NCBI GenBank assembly: GCA_031280885.1 | Contig: JAITGD010000101.1 | Span: 1 to 56,871, forward strand | Direction: 5' to 3' | Length of the DNA: 56,871 bases | DNA from: Prevotellaceae bacterium | Lineage (GTDB): Bacteria; Bacteroidota; Bacteroidia; Bacteroidales; UBA932 | Shown: positions 19,456-29,800 of the stretch, in pieces | Layout of the letters: the number at the start of each line of letters is the position of its first letter | How positions within the stretch are numbered: the stretch's first letter is position 1 | Translations under genes and position numbers: made by a program | Notes under the pieces: generated by a model | Told to the model about the DNA's origin: nothing | Seen by the model: only the letters and a program-made list of their open reading frames with translations | Databases searched by the model: none

Positions 19456-20633
19456 CAGTTTTGTGCTTTTAGATATTCGTAATTTTTATTTATTAGCTTA
19501 GTAATGTTTTGTACAGAGGTCGAAGAACGTAGTCCGTCCGGTGGAGTATTCAAGCAATAATCCGTCAGACGATCAACTGTGGATAAGGCTACATGCATGC
19601 GAGTATCGGAGGAAGCATAATAGATGAATACTTTACCGTCTTGGTCGGTGATCCAACCGTTTGAAAATAGCACATTGGATACGTCGCCTATCCGCTCGGA
19701 GCCATACGGAGCCATGAAATATCCAGCAGGACTTGCTATCAGCTCTGTGGGATCGTCAAGAGAAGTCATATATAAATAAAGAACATAGCGCAATCCGGCT
19801 GCGCAACTTCGTACGCCATGCGCAAGATGCAACCATCCCTTTGAGGTTTTTATAGGATGAGGGCCTTCGCCGTTTTTCACCTCCTTGATAGTATGATAAT
19901 ACCGCCGGTCGATGATCTTTTCATCTAGTACTTTGGCATTTGACATGTCGCCGATAAGCGTCCAGCCTATTCCTCCTCCATTTCCGGCGTTGATAAAACT
20001 ATCCTGCGGACGTGTGTATAAAGCATATTTACCAGCAACAAATTCGGGATGCAGTACAACATTTCTCTGCTGACTACGACTTTTTAAATTCGGCAAACGT
20101 TCCCATTCGATTAAATCCTTAGTGCGAACTATTCCGGCGCCTGCTATTGCCGACGATAAGTCGCCGGGAGCAGCGTCAGGGTCTTTACACTCGACGCAGA
20201 AAATGCCATAAATATATCCGTCCTCATGTCTTGTTAAACGTATATCATATACGTTTGTCTCCGAATCGTCATATTGCTGAATGTTTATAGGATATTTACG
20301 AAAACGGAAGTTGTCCACACCGTTTGGGCTTTCGGCAATGGCGAAAAAAGATTTCCTGTCATACCCTTCGACACGTGCCACAAGAAGATATTTGCCATCA
20401 TACTTTATAGCAGCAGAGTTCATCACAGAATTTACTCCGATACGCTCCATCAGATATGGATTAGTACGTAAATCAAAATCATATCGCCACACTAAGGGTA
20501 CATGAGCGCGCGTTAATACGGGATTACGATAACGTACAAACAAACCATTGCTGTCATCAACAGGAGTGTTAGGTAAAGACAAGAGAGCTTCCTGCTCGGA
20601 TATAAGTTCCGATAAGGTTTTTTTGTTAATCAT
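19455..20633 (-). CDS. GH130 4-O-beta-D-mannosyl-D-glucose phosphorylase
   Basis: A cytosolic enzyme that phosphorolyses mannosyl-beta-1,4-glucose to alpha-mannose 1-phosphate and glucose. The 392-residue product closely follows the GH130 subfamily 1 enzyme of Bacteroides fragilis: RYRNPVLTRAHVPLVWRYD, NPYLMERIGVNS, TNVYDIRLTRHEDG (Asp130 at the catalytic position), SQQRNVVLHPEF, YHTIKEVKNGEGPHPIKT and ASPAGYFMAPYG. The start at 20633 (MINKKTL) is chosen; an in-frame ATG at 20750 adds a 39-residue hydrophobic lead unlike any GH130 and runs through the repeat array. It is coupled to the GPH carrier and lies 13 bp after the repeat ORF. Confidence 0.94.
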   Translation of the reverse strand: MINKKTLSELISEQEALLSLPNTPVDDSNGLFVRYRNPVLTRAHVPLVWRYDFDLRTNPYLMERIGVNSVMNSAAIKYDGKYLLVARVEGYDRKSFFAIAESPNGVDNFRFRKYPINIQQYDDSETNVYDIRLTRHEDGYIYGIFCVECKDPDAAPGDLSSAIAGAGIVRTKDLIEWERLPNLKSRSQQRNVVLHPEFVAGKYALYTRPQDSFINAGNGGGIGWTLIGDMSNAKVLDEKIIDRRYYHTIKEVKNGEGPHPIKTSKGWLHLAHGVRSCAAGLRYVLYLYMTSLDDPTELIASPAGYFMAPYGSERIGDVSNVLFSNGWITDQDGKVFIYYASSDTRMHVALSTVDRLTDYCLNTPPDGLRSSTSVQNITKLINKNYEYLKAQN

Positions 20634-20646
20634 ATATAAATATTTT

Positions 20647-21024
20647 TTACTTCGACAATATATTAAGATTAGAAAATGCAAAAATGTCTTCGCGATTGGC
20701 TTCAAAATAGTCTGAAAAGCGCAAAAAGCTATTTTTATCACTTTCAACACAAGTTGAAATCAGAAGAAAATGCTTTCTGCGGTTTTCAACTCTGTTATAA
20801 AATACAAGCAACGACTTTCTGCTATGTTCAACTATTGTTGAAAATATGGTCAAGCTCTTTTTTATATATTCAACACAGTTAGAAAGCCCAAGATAAGGCT
20901 TTCTTCGACTTTCAACTAATGTTGAATAGATGCAAAGCGATTTTTCGCTATGTGAGAAATCAGTGTGTAATTTAGATATAAGTAAATTTCCACTGAAATG
21001 TATGCTTGTTAAAACTGAAACCAT
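20647..21024 (-). CDS. Small 14-residue-repeat protein (candidate) inside the mannan PUL
   Basis: The minus strand is open for 125 residues from ATG 21024. Residues 34-117 are six exact 14-residue units, with a weaker seventh at 20-33. The consensus is roughly S-x-x-V-E-x-x-R-K-S-x-L-x-F; the Val-Glu pair recurs at 37, 51, 65, 79 and 93 (Phe-Glu at 107). Units 1, 3 and 5 begin ST, units 2, 4 and 6 begin SN, YN or SD, so the true period is 28 residues. No signal peptide or family is recognised. It ends 13 bp before the phosphorylase ATG. It shares unit length and the hydrophobic-Glu core with the ORF at 8181-8444. It may be a DNA array rather than a gene. Confidence 0.4.
   Translation of the reverse strand: MVSVLTSIHFSGNLLISKLHTDFSHSEKSLCIYSTLVESRRKPYLGLSNCVEYIKKSLTIFSTIVEHSRKSLLVFYNRVENRRKHFLLISTCVESDKNSFLRFSDYFEANREDIFAFSNLNILSK
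20674..20925 (-). repeat. 42-bp tandem repeat array, six units, with alternate palindromes
   Basis: TTCAAC recurs at 20743, 20785, 20827, 20869 and 20911, exactly 42 bp apart, and TTCAAA at 20701. Full palindromes TTCAAC-4nt-GTTGAA occur at 20743, 20827 and 20911; the units at 20785 and 20869 keep only the left half. This is an 84-bp super-period, as in the array at 8196-8405. Confidence 0.92.
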
Positions 21025-21095
21025 AATTTTTGTATAATTATTAACTCGCTATTCTTAAATATAAATATATTTTCTTTTATGCGGTTTTATATATT

Positions 21096-22640
21096 CTATT
21101 GATAAGATACAGTAAGTTTGTTATTAGAATTATAGAAATCTATACAATCATTCAAAATAACTGCCGACATATTAGGATTTGATGGTGAAGATTTACCTTT
21201 AACTCCATACAATCTTAAGCCATCTACCTTAACAGCTTCGATTGCTGCGGTGAAATATGGTTCAGTCTGTCCATCCCAAGAAATATCTGCCTGATTGAAA
21301 TGCACATTGTCTGCGTTTTCGATATATATGGCCGGTATTTTACTTGCAAAAATATTCTTGCCCGGAACTATATTTGGACGTAAATCGTGATTTCCACCGG
21401 CAAGTTTTTCCATCGGACTCTTCTTTATATTAAGTTGGAAATTATTAAAAAAGATATTTTGCAGTTTGCTTTCGTCAGAAGCATACATAATTACTCCATT
21501 TTCGCTCGTGCAGCTGATGTTTGTAAAATTAATATTCTTTACAATTCCGGGAACATTTTCGTGAACTCCACGTATGGAAGATATTTTTATGGCGTCACCC
21601 TGCCCCCACCAATCGCCGGTATGAAGCCGTGTCTCTATCGTGATGTTTGTGAAGTTGATATTTTGTATCGACCCCGAGTCGCCAACTCCAATATTTATAC
21701 CACGATTTGAATCGTAGATACTTATATTGCTGATATTATAGTTGGCCATATTATTTTGATCCCATCCACCAATGCGTATGGCGCTCGAACGGGAACGAAA
21801 AATACAGTTATTCACATTGATGTTCTCCGAGCGCCTGAGTATTCCTTTAAATCCAGGGTCTCCGAAATGTGTAGCGTAACCGGCAAGCACAAGAGCGTCG
21901 TCGCCACAATCGAAATTGCAATTGGAAACGTTGGCATTACTACACGAAATTATGTCAAGTCCATCGCTGTTTGGGATAAGCAGATTGTTCTGAATATTGA
22001 CTCGATGTACTTCTATCCCGTTACAATGTACCAGAAGGATAGTCCAATATGGCGCGTCGATGCACCTAAAGTCCGAAAGACTAACGCGAGTACATTCGCT
22101 GAAAATTATCATCTGATGAAAACGCTCTTTTGGATATAGCGGCCCGTCGCCAACTCCATGAGCTACTCGGCGAAAATTTTCGCCTTGACGGGTAAATTGC
22201 CTGTCATCAAGGCCGATAACCTTAGCGCTGTCTTTATACATGTATTCCATTCCCTGACCGAAGATTTTCCCTCGTCCGCTAATTGATACATTATCGGCCT
22301 TTTCGGTGTAAAATACTCCAGCAGGATGATTGTTATGTATTTGATACTTTTCAAGATCGGTAGTCGCAATAAGTGTCGCTCCAGCTTCGATATGAAAATC
22401 GATGTTCGACTTCAGATTGAGTGTCCCTACGAGATATTCTCCCGCTGGTACAAGTACTTGACCTCCTCCATCTTTGAAGCATTTATCGATGGCTGACTGA
22501 ATTGATTCTGTGGCGAGAGTTTTTCCGTCGTTTTTTGCACCGAAATTTTTTACATTATATACCTTACGTCCGTCACTTTCACTGCATCCAAAGATAAAAG
22601 CAAGTGCAATTAGCGACAGTATTGTTTTAGTTCTATACAT
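21096..22640 (-). CDS. GH28-family (polygalacturonase-like) right-handed beta-helix lipoprotein
   Basis: A 514-residue lipoprotein (signal ending IFGC, Cys19). It opens with VYNVKNFGAKNDGKT, the pectate-lyase/GH28 superfamily entry motif, followed by repeated beta-helix rungs. GH28-like catalytic segments NSDGLDI and CGDDALVL are present at about residues 225-250. The usual GHG motif is not seen (the place reads AGYATHFGDPG), and RIK is replaced by IRIGG, so substrate or mechanism may differ from pectinases. It lies 1 bp after the GH26 mannanase gene, so it belongs to the mannan locus; a pectin substrate is not supported by any neighbour. Confidence 0.8.
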   Translation of the reverse strand: MYRTKTILSLIALAFIFGCSESDGRKVYNVKNFGAKNDGKTLATESIQSAIDKCFKDGGGQVLVPAGEYLVGTLNLKSNIDFHIEAGATLIATTDLEKYQIHNNHPAGVFYTEKADNVSISGRGKIFGQGMEYMYKDSAKVIGLDDRQFTRQGENFRRVAHGVGDGPLYPKERFHQMIIFSECTRVSLSDFRCIDAPYWTILLVHCNGIEVHRVNIQNNLLIPNSDGLDIISCSNANVSNCNFDCGDDALVLAGYATHFGDPGFKGILRRSENINVNNCIFRSRSSAIRIGGWDQNNMANYNISNISIYDSNRGINIGVGDSGSIQNINFTNITIETRLHTGDWWGQGDAIKISSIRGVHENVPGIVKNINFTNISCTSENGVIMYASDESKLQNIFFNNFQLNIKKSPMEKLAGGNHDLRPNIVPGKNIFASKIPAIYIENADNVHFNQADISWDGQTEPYFTAAIEAVKVDGLRLYGVKGKSSPSNPNMSAVILNDCIDFYNSNNKLTVSYQ

Positions 22641-22641
22641 A

Positions 22642-23919
22642 TTATTTTATATTTTTACACATCAATATTCGAGGAAACTGTATGAATCTGCGAAAATTAT
22701 CCGAAGAACTATGTCCTGCAAATGGCACGTAGAAATGCGTCTTCATTTGCCATGCGTTTCGCCATAGAAGGAGATAGCTAATTTCGTAGTTCTCAATGAG
22801 TGGATATAGCGTATCGGTGAAATAAGCCGTATCGACAATTCCCTCTAAGCCGGTCTCGGAGAGGCAGGCTATCTTATTAACTTCGTTTGCATATCGGGTA
22901 ATGATGTCGAGATTGTTTTTCATACGCTCCTCGTACCATGACATTTTGTCAGCTGCGGCATAACAATCGAATCCAAGCATATCAACAAAATCATCGCCAG
23001 GGTATCTTTCAAGGTATTCCTTGACGTCGTTCACGTCCGAAGGAGAATACACGTATATTAGATTGTGTATCTGCTTGACGTCGCGCAGATATTCAAGCGT
23101 CATTCTCCACAAAGCGATATATTCTTCCGGCGTACACTGCTTGCTGCACCACCAGAACCAATCGCCCGTATGTTCGTGATACATACGGAACATCACGGGC
23201 AGAGGCCTTCCTTCGTCATCTTTCAAATCTGATAAAAAGGCCGCCAGCCTGTCGAGCCATGTTTTGTATTTATTGTGATTGTCGCCGCCTGGCAAAATGC
23301 TCTTTACTACTGTGTTTTGCCGACAATCCCAAGCGGTGTTTCCGGTGATAATATTGTCGCAATGCCAGCTGATAGTGTTAAACGAGCCGCGCCTGTGAGC
23401 CTGAAGAATATATTGTTTCATGTCGTCGAAGTTAATCGAGTCGAGATTATATGTGGCAGCTATTTCGATGTGTCCCAACTCCCATCCCACAACGGCGGTA
23501 TAATCGCCGCAGACGTCCTTAACGTCTGAACGACCGGCTTCTCGAAACCAATCATGCCCGTATGCAAGGTCGTCCTGGTGTCCAAACATTATTCCGCGCT
23601 TAGCAAGTTCTTTTAGACGCGAATACATAGCTTTTGTTTCCGTTGTTGCATGCTTGTCTATCGGATGAAAATCGGCTTCTAAGGCATAATTTAAGCTTGG
23701 TTCTTTCAGGGTATTATCTCCGAGTATATTTGCTCTATTCATTTCTTGTCTGTGCGACGTCAAAATTGCTTCGTACCATTGATTTATACGTCCGAAATAA
23801 TGTAATTTTCCTGTGATTTCAATGGATTTTCCATTGATTTTTACAAAATTTTCTACCGAGTTTTCTGCACAAGAATATAGGAACAAGGTGTTTATTGCAA
23901 AGATTAATAGCTTGTACAT
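22642..23919 (-). CDS. GH26 endo-beta-1,4-mannanase, lipoprotein
   Basis: A 425-residue surface or periplasmic lipoprotein (signal ending LYSC, Cys17) of glycoside hydrolase family 26. The TIM barrel shows the acid/base Glu249 in RMYHEHTGDWFWW and the nucleophile Glu355 in ACLSETGLEG; IMFGHQDDLAYGHDW at about 110-124 is another family signature. It would cut beta-mannan or glucomannan into mannobiose and other oligomers. In Bacteroides fragilis a GH26 enzyme works with the same GH130 phosphorylase found here. It follows the surface glycan-binding protein gene by 52 bp. Confidence 0.95.
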   Translation of the reverse strand: MYKLLIFAINTLFLYSCAENSVENFVKINGKSIEITGKLHYFGRINQWYEAILTSHRQEMNRANILGDNTLKEPSLNYALEADFHPIDKHATTETKAMYSRLKELAKRGIMFGHQDDLAYGHDWFREAGRSDVKDVCGDYTAVVGWELGHIEIAATYNLDSINFDDMKQYILQAHRRGSFNTISWHCDNIITGNTAWDCRQNTVVKSILPGGDNHNKYKTWLDRLAAFLSDLKDDEGRPLPVMFRMYHEHTGDWFWWCSKQCTPEEYIALWRMTLEYLRDVKQIHNLIYVYSPSDVNDVKEYLERYPGDDFVDMLGFDCYAAADKMSWYEERMKNNLDIITRYANEVNKIACLSETGLEGIVDTAYFTDTLYPLIENYEISYLLLWRNAWQMKTHFYVPFAGHSSSDNFRRFIQFPRILMCKNIK

Positions 23920-23971
23920 ATATGAAACTGTATTTTTAATTTTCAGTTTATCTGATGATTATGTGATACGA

Positions 23972-25105
23972 TTATTCTTTTGGTATTATCCTGAAATTGT
24001 CGAGACAGAGATCAACTGTTTCCGATTCTCCTCCTCTTAGGGTGAACTGGAATATATTGTTATCGACGGGGAAGTCTGACGACACCTTACCATTCATCAC
24101 ATCAGTCATTTCGGCAGTAATTGTTTGCCACTTGCCGCCGGTATTAAATTCGCTGACAATCCAAGGCTTCCATTCCCACCCGGTTTGGTTTAGGTTTATG
24201 CTTTTTGTTTTGAGTGCTTTTAAAGTATTGATCTCGAACTTAAAGTAGTACTTGTGTGGATTGTCGAAAACATCTCTCGGCCAGGTGTACCAAGCGGCGA
24301 AGAAATCGAACCATTCCCATGAACCTAATGTTCTTGATATGCGTGTATATAGCCCGCTGCACGGTTTGGGGTCGTTTTGATTGATTGTTCCATCGGTGAA
24401 ACATTGCTGGTTGCTCCATCCTGTGTAGTTGTCGATGTCTTCAAATATTCCGCGAGCATCTCTAAAACGTCCTGTTAGATAGATGTCTGTCTGCGTTCCC
24501 TGTATCCTTATTATGTCTCCGGGCTGCGCAGCTTGCGGTACGATAATCATGATGAATTTTTCTGCCGTAGAATCGATTATGGCCTCCGTTGATCCAAAGT
24601 AAACTTTTCCCAGCTCGGCTGTGATATTGTATAGATCGAAGTTGTTACCGTTGATTCTAACGGTGTCGCCTGCAAAACAATATTCGTTTTCGAGGCCAGC
24701 AACTTCAAAAGGAGGCGAGATAATTGAGAGCGAAGCATAAGTTTCGCCGTATTTTGTTTTTATTTTCACTTTGTTATCAACGTCCGAAGGTAAGATTCTC
24801 GGAATCGGCAGCGTGATTCTATCGCGCAGAGCATATACCGTTGACAGGTTCACTTCTACGTCATTTATAAAAATTGAGATAAGTCCTGTAAGATTGTCTC
24901 CATGCAGGCATATCATTTGTGTCAGTGCGGCTTGACTTATTGGATTTTCCAGGTCTGACGATGTTGTTATCCGTGTTATTGTGGGTTGCCCGTCGGACGA
25001 AGTTTTGTCGTCGTAGTTATCATTGTATGTAACTATGTCTTTTTGACATGCGTACATCACTAACACAGCGGTGATAATTAGTAAAAAGTAATATTTTGAT
25101 TTCAT
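23972..25105 (-). CDS. Surface glycan-binding protein with IPT/TIG domains (SusE-position)
   Basis: A 377-residue lipoprotein (signal ending MYAC, Cys20) in the SusE/SusF position. Residues about 40-115 and 120-215 look like IPT/TIG Ig-like domains (GDNLTGLISIFINDVEV; GNNFDLYNITAELGKVYFG). The C-terminal 160 residues are rich in Trp (WSNQQCF, WEWFDFFAAWYTWP, GWEWKPW), as in the glycan-binding domain of SGBP-B proteins. The start at 25105 (MKSKYYF) places the lipoprotein signal correctly; an ATG at 25135 would overlap the SusD gene. It likely captures mannan at the cell surface. Confidence 0.85.
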   Translation of the reverse strand: MKSKYYFLLIITAVLVMYACQKDIVTYNDNYDDKTSSDGQPTITRITTSSDLENPISQAALTQMICLHGDNLTGLISIFINDVEVNLSTVYALRDRITLPIPRILPSDVDNKVKIKTKYGETYASLSIISPPFEVAGLENEYCFAGDTVRINGNNFDLYNITAELGKVYFGSTEAIIDSTAEKFIMIIVPQAAQPGDIIRIQGTQTDIYLTGRFRDARGIFEDIDNYTGWSNQQCFTDGTINQNDPKPCSGLYTRISRTLGSWEWFDFFAAWYTWPRDVFDNPHKYYFKFEINTLKALKTKSINLNQTGWEWKPWIVSEFNTGGKWQTITAEMTDVMNGKVSSDFPVDNNIFQFTLRGGESETVDLCLDNFRIIPKE

Positions 25106-25128
25106 TTGTATTATTGTTTTATTGATAG

Positions 25129-26880
25129 TTACCATTCCGGATTGTTTTCGTTGATGTTTTTATTTGTATTCATTTCGGTGATTGGGATTGGATACAGTTT
25201 GTGTTTTGCAGTCCGAGACTTATAGACGCCTGATTCATCGGATCCACCGATGCTATTCATCACGTCCACATATATTCCCCAACGGATTAAATCCCATCGG
25301 CGGTCTCCTTCGAGGGCAAGTTCTCTTGCACGCTCTTCGAGGACAAAGGAACGGAAGGAGATTATACTGCTGCTGAACGTGCTAAGCAGGACTTCGGTAG
25401 CATTACTTCTCCTGCGGATTTCGTTCAGAGCGTCTATCGCTTCCTGGTTTGGTAATCCGGCAGCCTCAGCTTCGGCTTCGGCATAAATTAACAGCAGATC
25501 AGCATATCGTAGCAAGGGCCAGAAGGCGTCGGTACGTTCAATTGTTTTGTCGCTTCTATCGTCGTATTTTGTAAGGAAAGCGATGAATGCGGCGTCTTTG
25601 TTGCATGTGTAGTTCAGTCCGTCGTCGTATGGAGCTATCGGCAGGACTTGCGTACCGTCGTCGGCTGTGTATCCTTTGGCCTTTTTGCTGTATTCATCAT
25701 TATCAGGGTAATATGAACCTATATTCCACTTTCGGTCGAAGTTTCTTACCCATCTATGCAGAACGCCTTTTTCGATTCGATAGTCTTTACTTTCAAATAA
25801 TTTATACCAATGATCTCTGCATCCGTACCATAAACCGTTATAGATATCGCCCGAAGCTTCGTATATTCCGGCGTATCCTGTGGTGAATGTTATGCCATAT
25901 CTTACGTTTCCAGATACTGTTTGAAGCGACCAGACGTGTTCGCGCGAGTTTCTGTTATCTTTCTTCCAGAGTTCGTCGTAGTCGAGCAGTCCGTATTGTC
26001 CGTAGTTTCCATTGATGATTTCCTTTGCTTTATCGCGAGCCAGAGCATAGTATGTTTTATAATCGAAGGATTCGTATCCGGCGACTTGCTCTTTTGAGAA
26101 TTGTATCTCGGAAGGGTTTGTATATACTTTATTACCTGCGCCATCGTAGGAAACCGGCGCTCCGCTTTTCACGTAGATTGTGTTTCCTGCGGGCATCGAT
26201 GCCGAAGCTATTGTGGCATATACTTTTGCAAGTAGTATTGCTGCTGCTCCGGCGGAAGCTCTTCCGGGTTCAAATTCGGAGTCAGTATTTTTATACATAA
26301 GCTGTTCGGCTTCTTTTAGCAGATCGATGATGTGTGCATACACGTCAGTAATTGCAGATCGTGGGATATTTGTCTCTCCAGTGGCGTTTATTGAAGTATG
26401 ACGCAGAGGTATAGGTCCGTAAGCTCTTACAAGCAGAAAATATGCGTAGGCTTTTAGGAATTTCAATTCGCCGATAATGTTGTTTTTATATCTCTGTGAG
26501 ACGTTTTTCATTGCGTTTATATTTTCTATTGCGTAGTTTGCACGGTGAATTAGGCTGTACGGCTTGTCCCACATGTAGTTCATATCGTTAAATGACTGGA
26601 AATTTCCGGCGCCAAGCTCCCTAAAAGCCCAATCGGGGCCGGAGATATAGTCGCAATCAAATTCCAAAACGGTGGGGAATACGTTCCAACGGAACATATC
26701 ATCGAGCAATTTGCTGTAAGTTCCCATTACCCACTGTGTTGCTCCTGCGTCGGAGTCGGGAATATCCTGAGGTTGAATAAAATCAAAGGTTTTTTCCTTT
26801 ATCATTTCCTCGCACGAGCTTGTGAAATTGATAACAATAGCGAGGGCTAATGTCTTTATTATGAATAGATACGTTTTCAT
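25129..26880 (-). CDS. SusD/RagB-family nutrient-binding lipoprotein
   Basis: A 583-residue outer-membrane lipoprotein (signal ending FTSSC, Cys23) that forms the lid of the SusC channel. Family features are the TPR-like helices with LKAYAYFLLVRAYGPIPL at about 143-160, YADLLLIYAEAEAEA, and the C-terminal RARELALEGDRRWDLIRWG followed by the ending NENNPEW. It is 12 bp downstream of the SusC gene and 23 bp upstream of the glycan-binding protein start. The substrate is inferred from the GH26 and GH130 genes to be beta-mannan or glucomannan. Confidence 0.96.
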   Translation of the reverse strand: MKTYLFIIKTLALAIVINFTSSCEEMIKEKTFDFIQPQDIPDSDAGATQWVMGTYSKLLDDMFRWNVFPTVLEFDCDYISGPDWAFRELGAGNFQSFNDMNYMWDKPYSLIHRANYAIENINAMKNVSQRYKNNIIGELKFLKAYAYFLLVRAYGPIPLRHTSINATGETNIPRSAITDVYAHIIDLLKEAEQLMYKNTDSEFEPGRASAGAAAILLAKVYATIASASMPAGNTIYVKSGAPVSYDGAGNKVYTNPSEIQFSKEQVAGYESFDYKTYYALARDKAKEIINGNYGQYGLLDYDELWKKDNRNSREHVWSLQTVSGNVRYGITFTTGYAGIYEASGDIYNGLWYGCRDHWYKLFESKDYRIEKGVLHRWVRNFDRKWNIGSYYPDNDEYSKKAKGYTADDGTQVLPIAPYDDGLNYTCNKDAAFIAFLTKYDDRSDKTIERTDAFWPLLRYADLLLIYAEAEAEAAGLPNQEAIDALNEIRRRSNATEVLLSTFSSSIISFRSFVLEERARELALEGDRRWDLIRWGIYVDVMNSIGGSDESGVYKSRTAKHKLYPIPITEMNTNKNINENNPEW

Positions 26881-26892
26881 GATTTGTTGAAA

Positions 26893-29800
26893 TTAAAAAT
26901 TAAGTTTTATACCCATTGAATAAGTTTTTCCGCTGGGATATGAATACATGTCCACTCCGCGTCGCGAAGCATCGCCGGCAAAAGCGTTTACGTCCGGATC
27001 GTACCAGCTATAGTTCGTTATGGTTAAAAGATTGGATGCACTGATATACAAATCAATATCCCCCATAAAGGAAAATGGTTTTTTGAAAGTATATCCCAGA
27101 TTAATATTTTTCAATCGTATGTAGGATCCGTTCTCGATATATCTGTCACTCAGTCGCCACTCGCGAGTATATCCTCCCGATATTGGTTTGGGCCACTTGG
27201 CGTTTGCGGTATTTTCGGGAGTCCATCGCGAATTGTAAATATCGCTTGTGATGTTTCCAACGTTGGTCATTTTAATTTCAATTAAGTTTGCGTTGAAAAT
27301 ATCGTTTCCATAGCTTCCTTGTATAAATACTCCGAGAGTAAAGTTCTTCCATTTGAGATTATTAGAGATTCCAAAGACGAAATCCGGATTGGTATTTCCT
27401 ATTATTGTTTGGTCTTTTTCGGTGATTTCGTTATCGCCGTCAAGGTCTCGGAATTTTATTTCGCCTACTTTCGACAGCGCCATCGCGTCGGAGTATTTTG
27501 TTTCGCTGGCATATTGAGGGTCAGCTCGTACTTCGGCCACATTGTCGTAAAATCCGTCTTCGACGTATCCGTAGATTGCTCCGATAGGTAGCCCGTTACG
27601 CTGGATAAAGACGTTATCGACAGCGTACCAGAGGCGAGTGGCGAATTGATCTCCGCCCAATCCGCCAATTTCATTGCGATTGAAGGAGATATTGGCAGCG
27701 ATATCCCAGGAGAATCCGGCTTTTAAAATCGGAATAAATTTGCCCGAAAGCTCAAGACCACTGTTTTTTATCCATCCGGAATTTTTCCACATGCTACCGA
27801 AACCGCTGTTAGATTCAATTTTGACGTTTTGCAGCAAATCGATAGTTTTTTTGAAATACAAATCGGCGGTCAAATTTATACGTCCGTGCAAGATGCTCAA
27901 ATCCATGCCAATATTTGTTTGCGTTGTTGTTTCCCATTTTAAATCGGGATTCAATGCTCCGCGCCAGTCCAATTCGGAAAAGCCGCTGTTCAAAGCAGAT
28001 CCCACCGGATAGTTAGCAGTGCCTAAATAGGCCATCGTTTGATAGTCGTTTATACCTTGATTGCCTGTTTTTCCCCAACTTACGCGCAGTTTCAGGTCGT
28101 TGAACATGTTCAAATTTTTCACAAATTCTTCGTCGGACAAACGCCAAGCCAAAGCTCCTGATGGAAATACTGCAAACTTATTGCCTTCTGCAAATTTGCT
28201 CGAACCGTCGCGTCTAACAGACACAGTAGCAATGTATTTTCCTCGCCACGAGTAATTGACGCGACCAAGCAAGGAAGCCAAACTCGACTGACCACGCCCG
28301 CTCGACAAGGGATCGACGTCCAAAGCCTGGCTCATGTCGTAGGCTTCGGTAATGTCTGTGGGAAAATTGGAGGCACTCATGGATTTTCTTCCGTAGTTGC
28401 TTAATTCATAAGTAAACCCGACTACGGCGTTCAGCGAATGTTCACCGCCGAAGGTCTTATCAAAAGTAAGTATCGATTCGGAAGTAAGTCCTGTGTACCA
28501 ATCGTCGCCTTGAAAGCCAACTCCCTTTTTATCTTGCCCTTCGCGGGTGTTGCGATTGTAATATGTGTATCTGTTATTATTGGAATAATTCAGTCCCAGA
28601 TTTTGTTTAAAACTTAAATAATTTACGAATTTAACGTTTACGTATGCAGCGCCGAAAGTATTATTAGACAGTAGTTTATCCTTTGCATTATTTACATAAG
28701 AATAAGGATTTGTGGCCAGCCAATTCAATTCGTTTTGTTCAATTGCCCCGAAATTGCGATCTACCGTTGGAGGAAATAATAAAGCTGAGCGAATTACAGC
28801 AGATTCCGACGAATTTGTTTTAGAAAAATTGGTTTCGGAATGAGTATAGTTGATGTTCAAACCCGCTTCGAGCCAGCTTCTTAAATTACGTCCCATGTTC
28901 GAGCGCAACGAATAACGACTATATCCCGAATTAAGAATTATTCCCGTTTGATTCAAATAGTTACCTGAGATATTGTACCAACCTTTGTCGCCTCCGCCCG
29001 ACAGTCCCAGATTATATTCGTGCGATATTCCGGTTTGGAATATCTCCTTTTGCCAATCAGTTGAAGACACAAAGGTTCTGTTTCCGTATTCGTCGGTGTA
29101 CCAGCCCGGTCTGTTGAAATCCTCCGGAGCAGGCAGATACACTCCGGTATCATTGAGTCTCGTATCTCCCTGATAGCGATAAGTCCATTCGCCGCGAAAA
29201 GGAAAGTCCTGCTGCACATTATCGTATGTAGCGCGATTGGCAACTGTTTCTCGCTGGTATCTGGCGTAAGTAACCGGATCGAGAACTTCTACCCTTTTGC
29301 CTGTGTTTGATATACTTACATTATAAGAGAATTCTATTTTATCCTCGCCCTTTCGTCCTCTTTTGGTTGTAATCATCACAACTCCATTTGCGCCTCGCGA
29401 ACCGTAAATAGCTGTGGCCGAAGCATCTTTCAAGACTTCTATGGATTCGATGTCATTGGGATTGATGTTAGCCAGCGCATTTGCAGTTTGATGATTGCTG
29501 TCGAAAATGCTGCCCGACGAAGGCGCTGCTGCAAGATCGTATGGAATTCCGTCGAGTATGTACAAAGGCTGCGTATTCGTTGAAAACGAATTTGTTCCGC
29601 GAATTGTAATACTGACTCCTCCTCCGGGAGCGCCGTCGTTTTGATTCACTATCACGCCTGCCAAACGACCCTGTAAAGCCTGATTTATACTCGACGAAGG
29701 ATTTCCTTTAAGCATTTCGTCGGTTTTGATTTGACCGACAGAACCCGACATGTCTTTTCTTCGGACGGTTCCGTAACCGATTACCACAACTTCATCTAAA

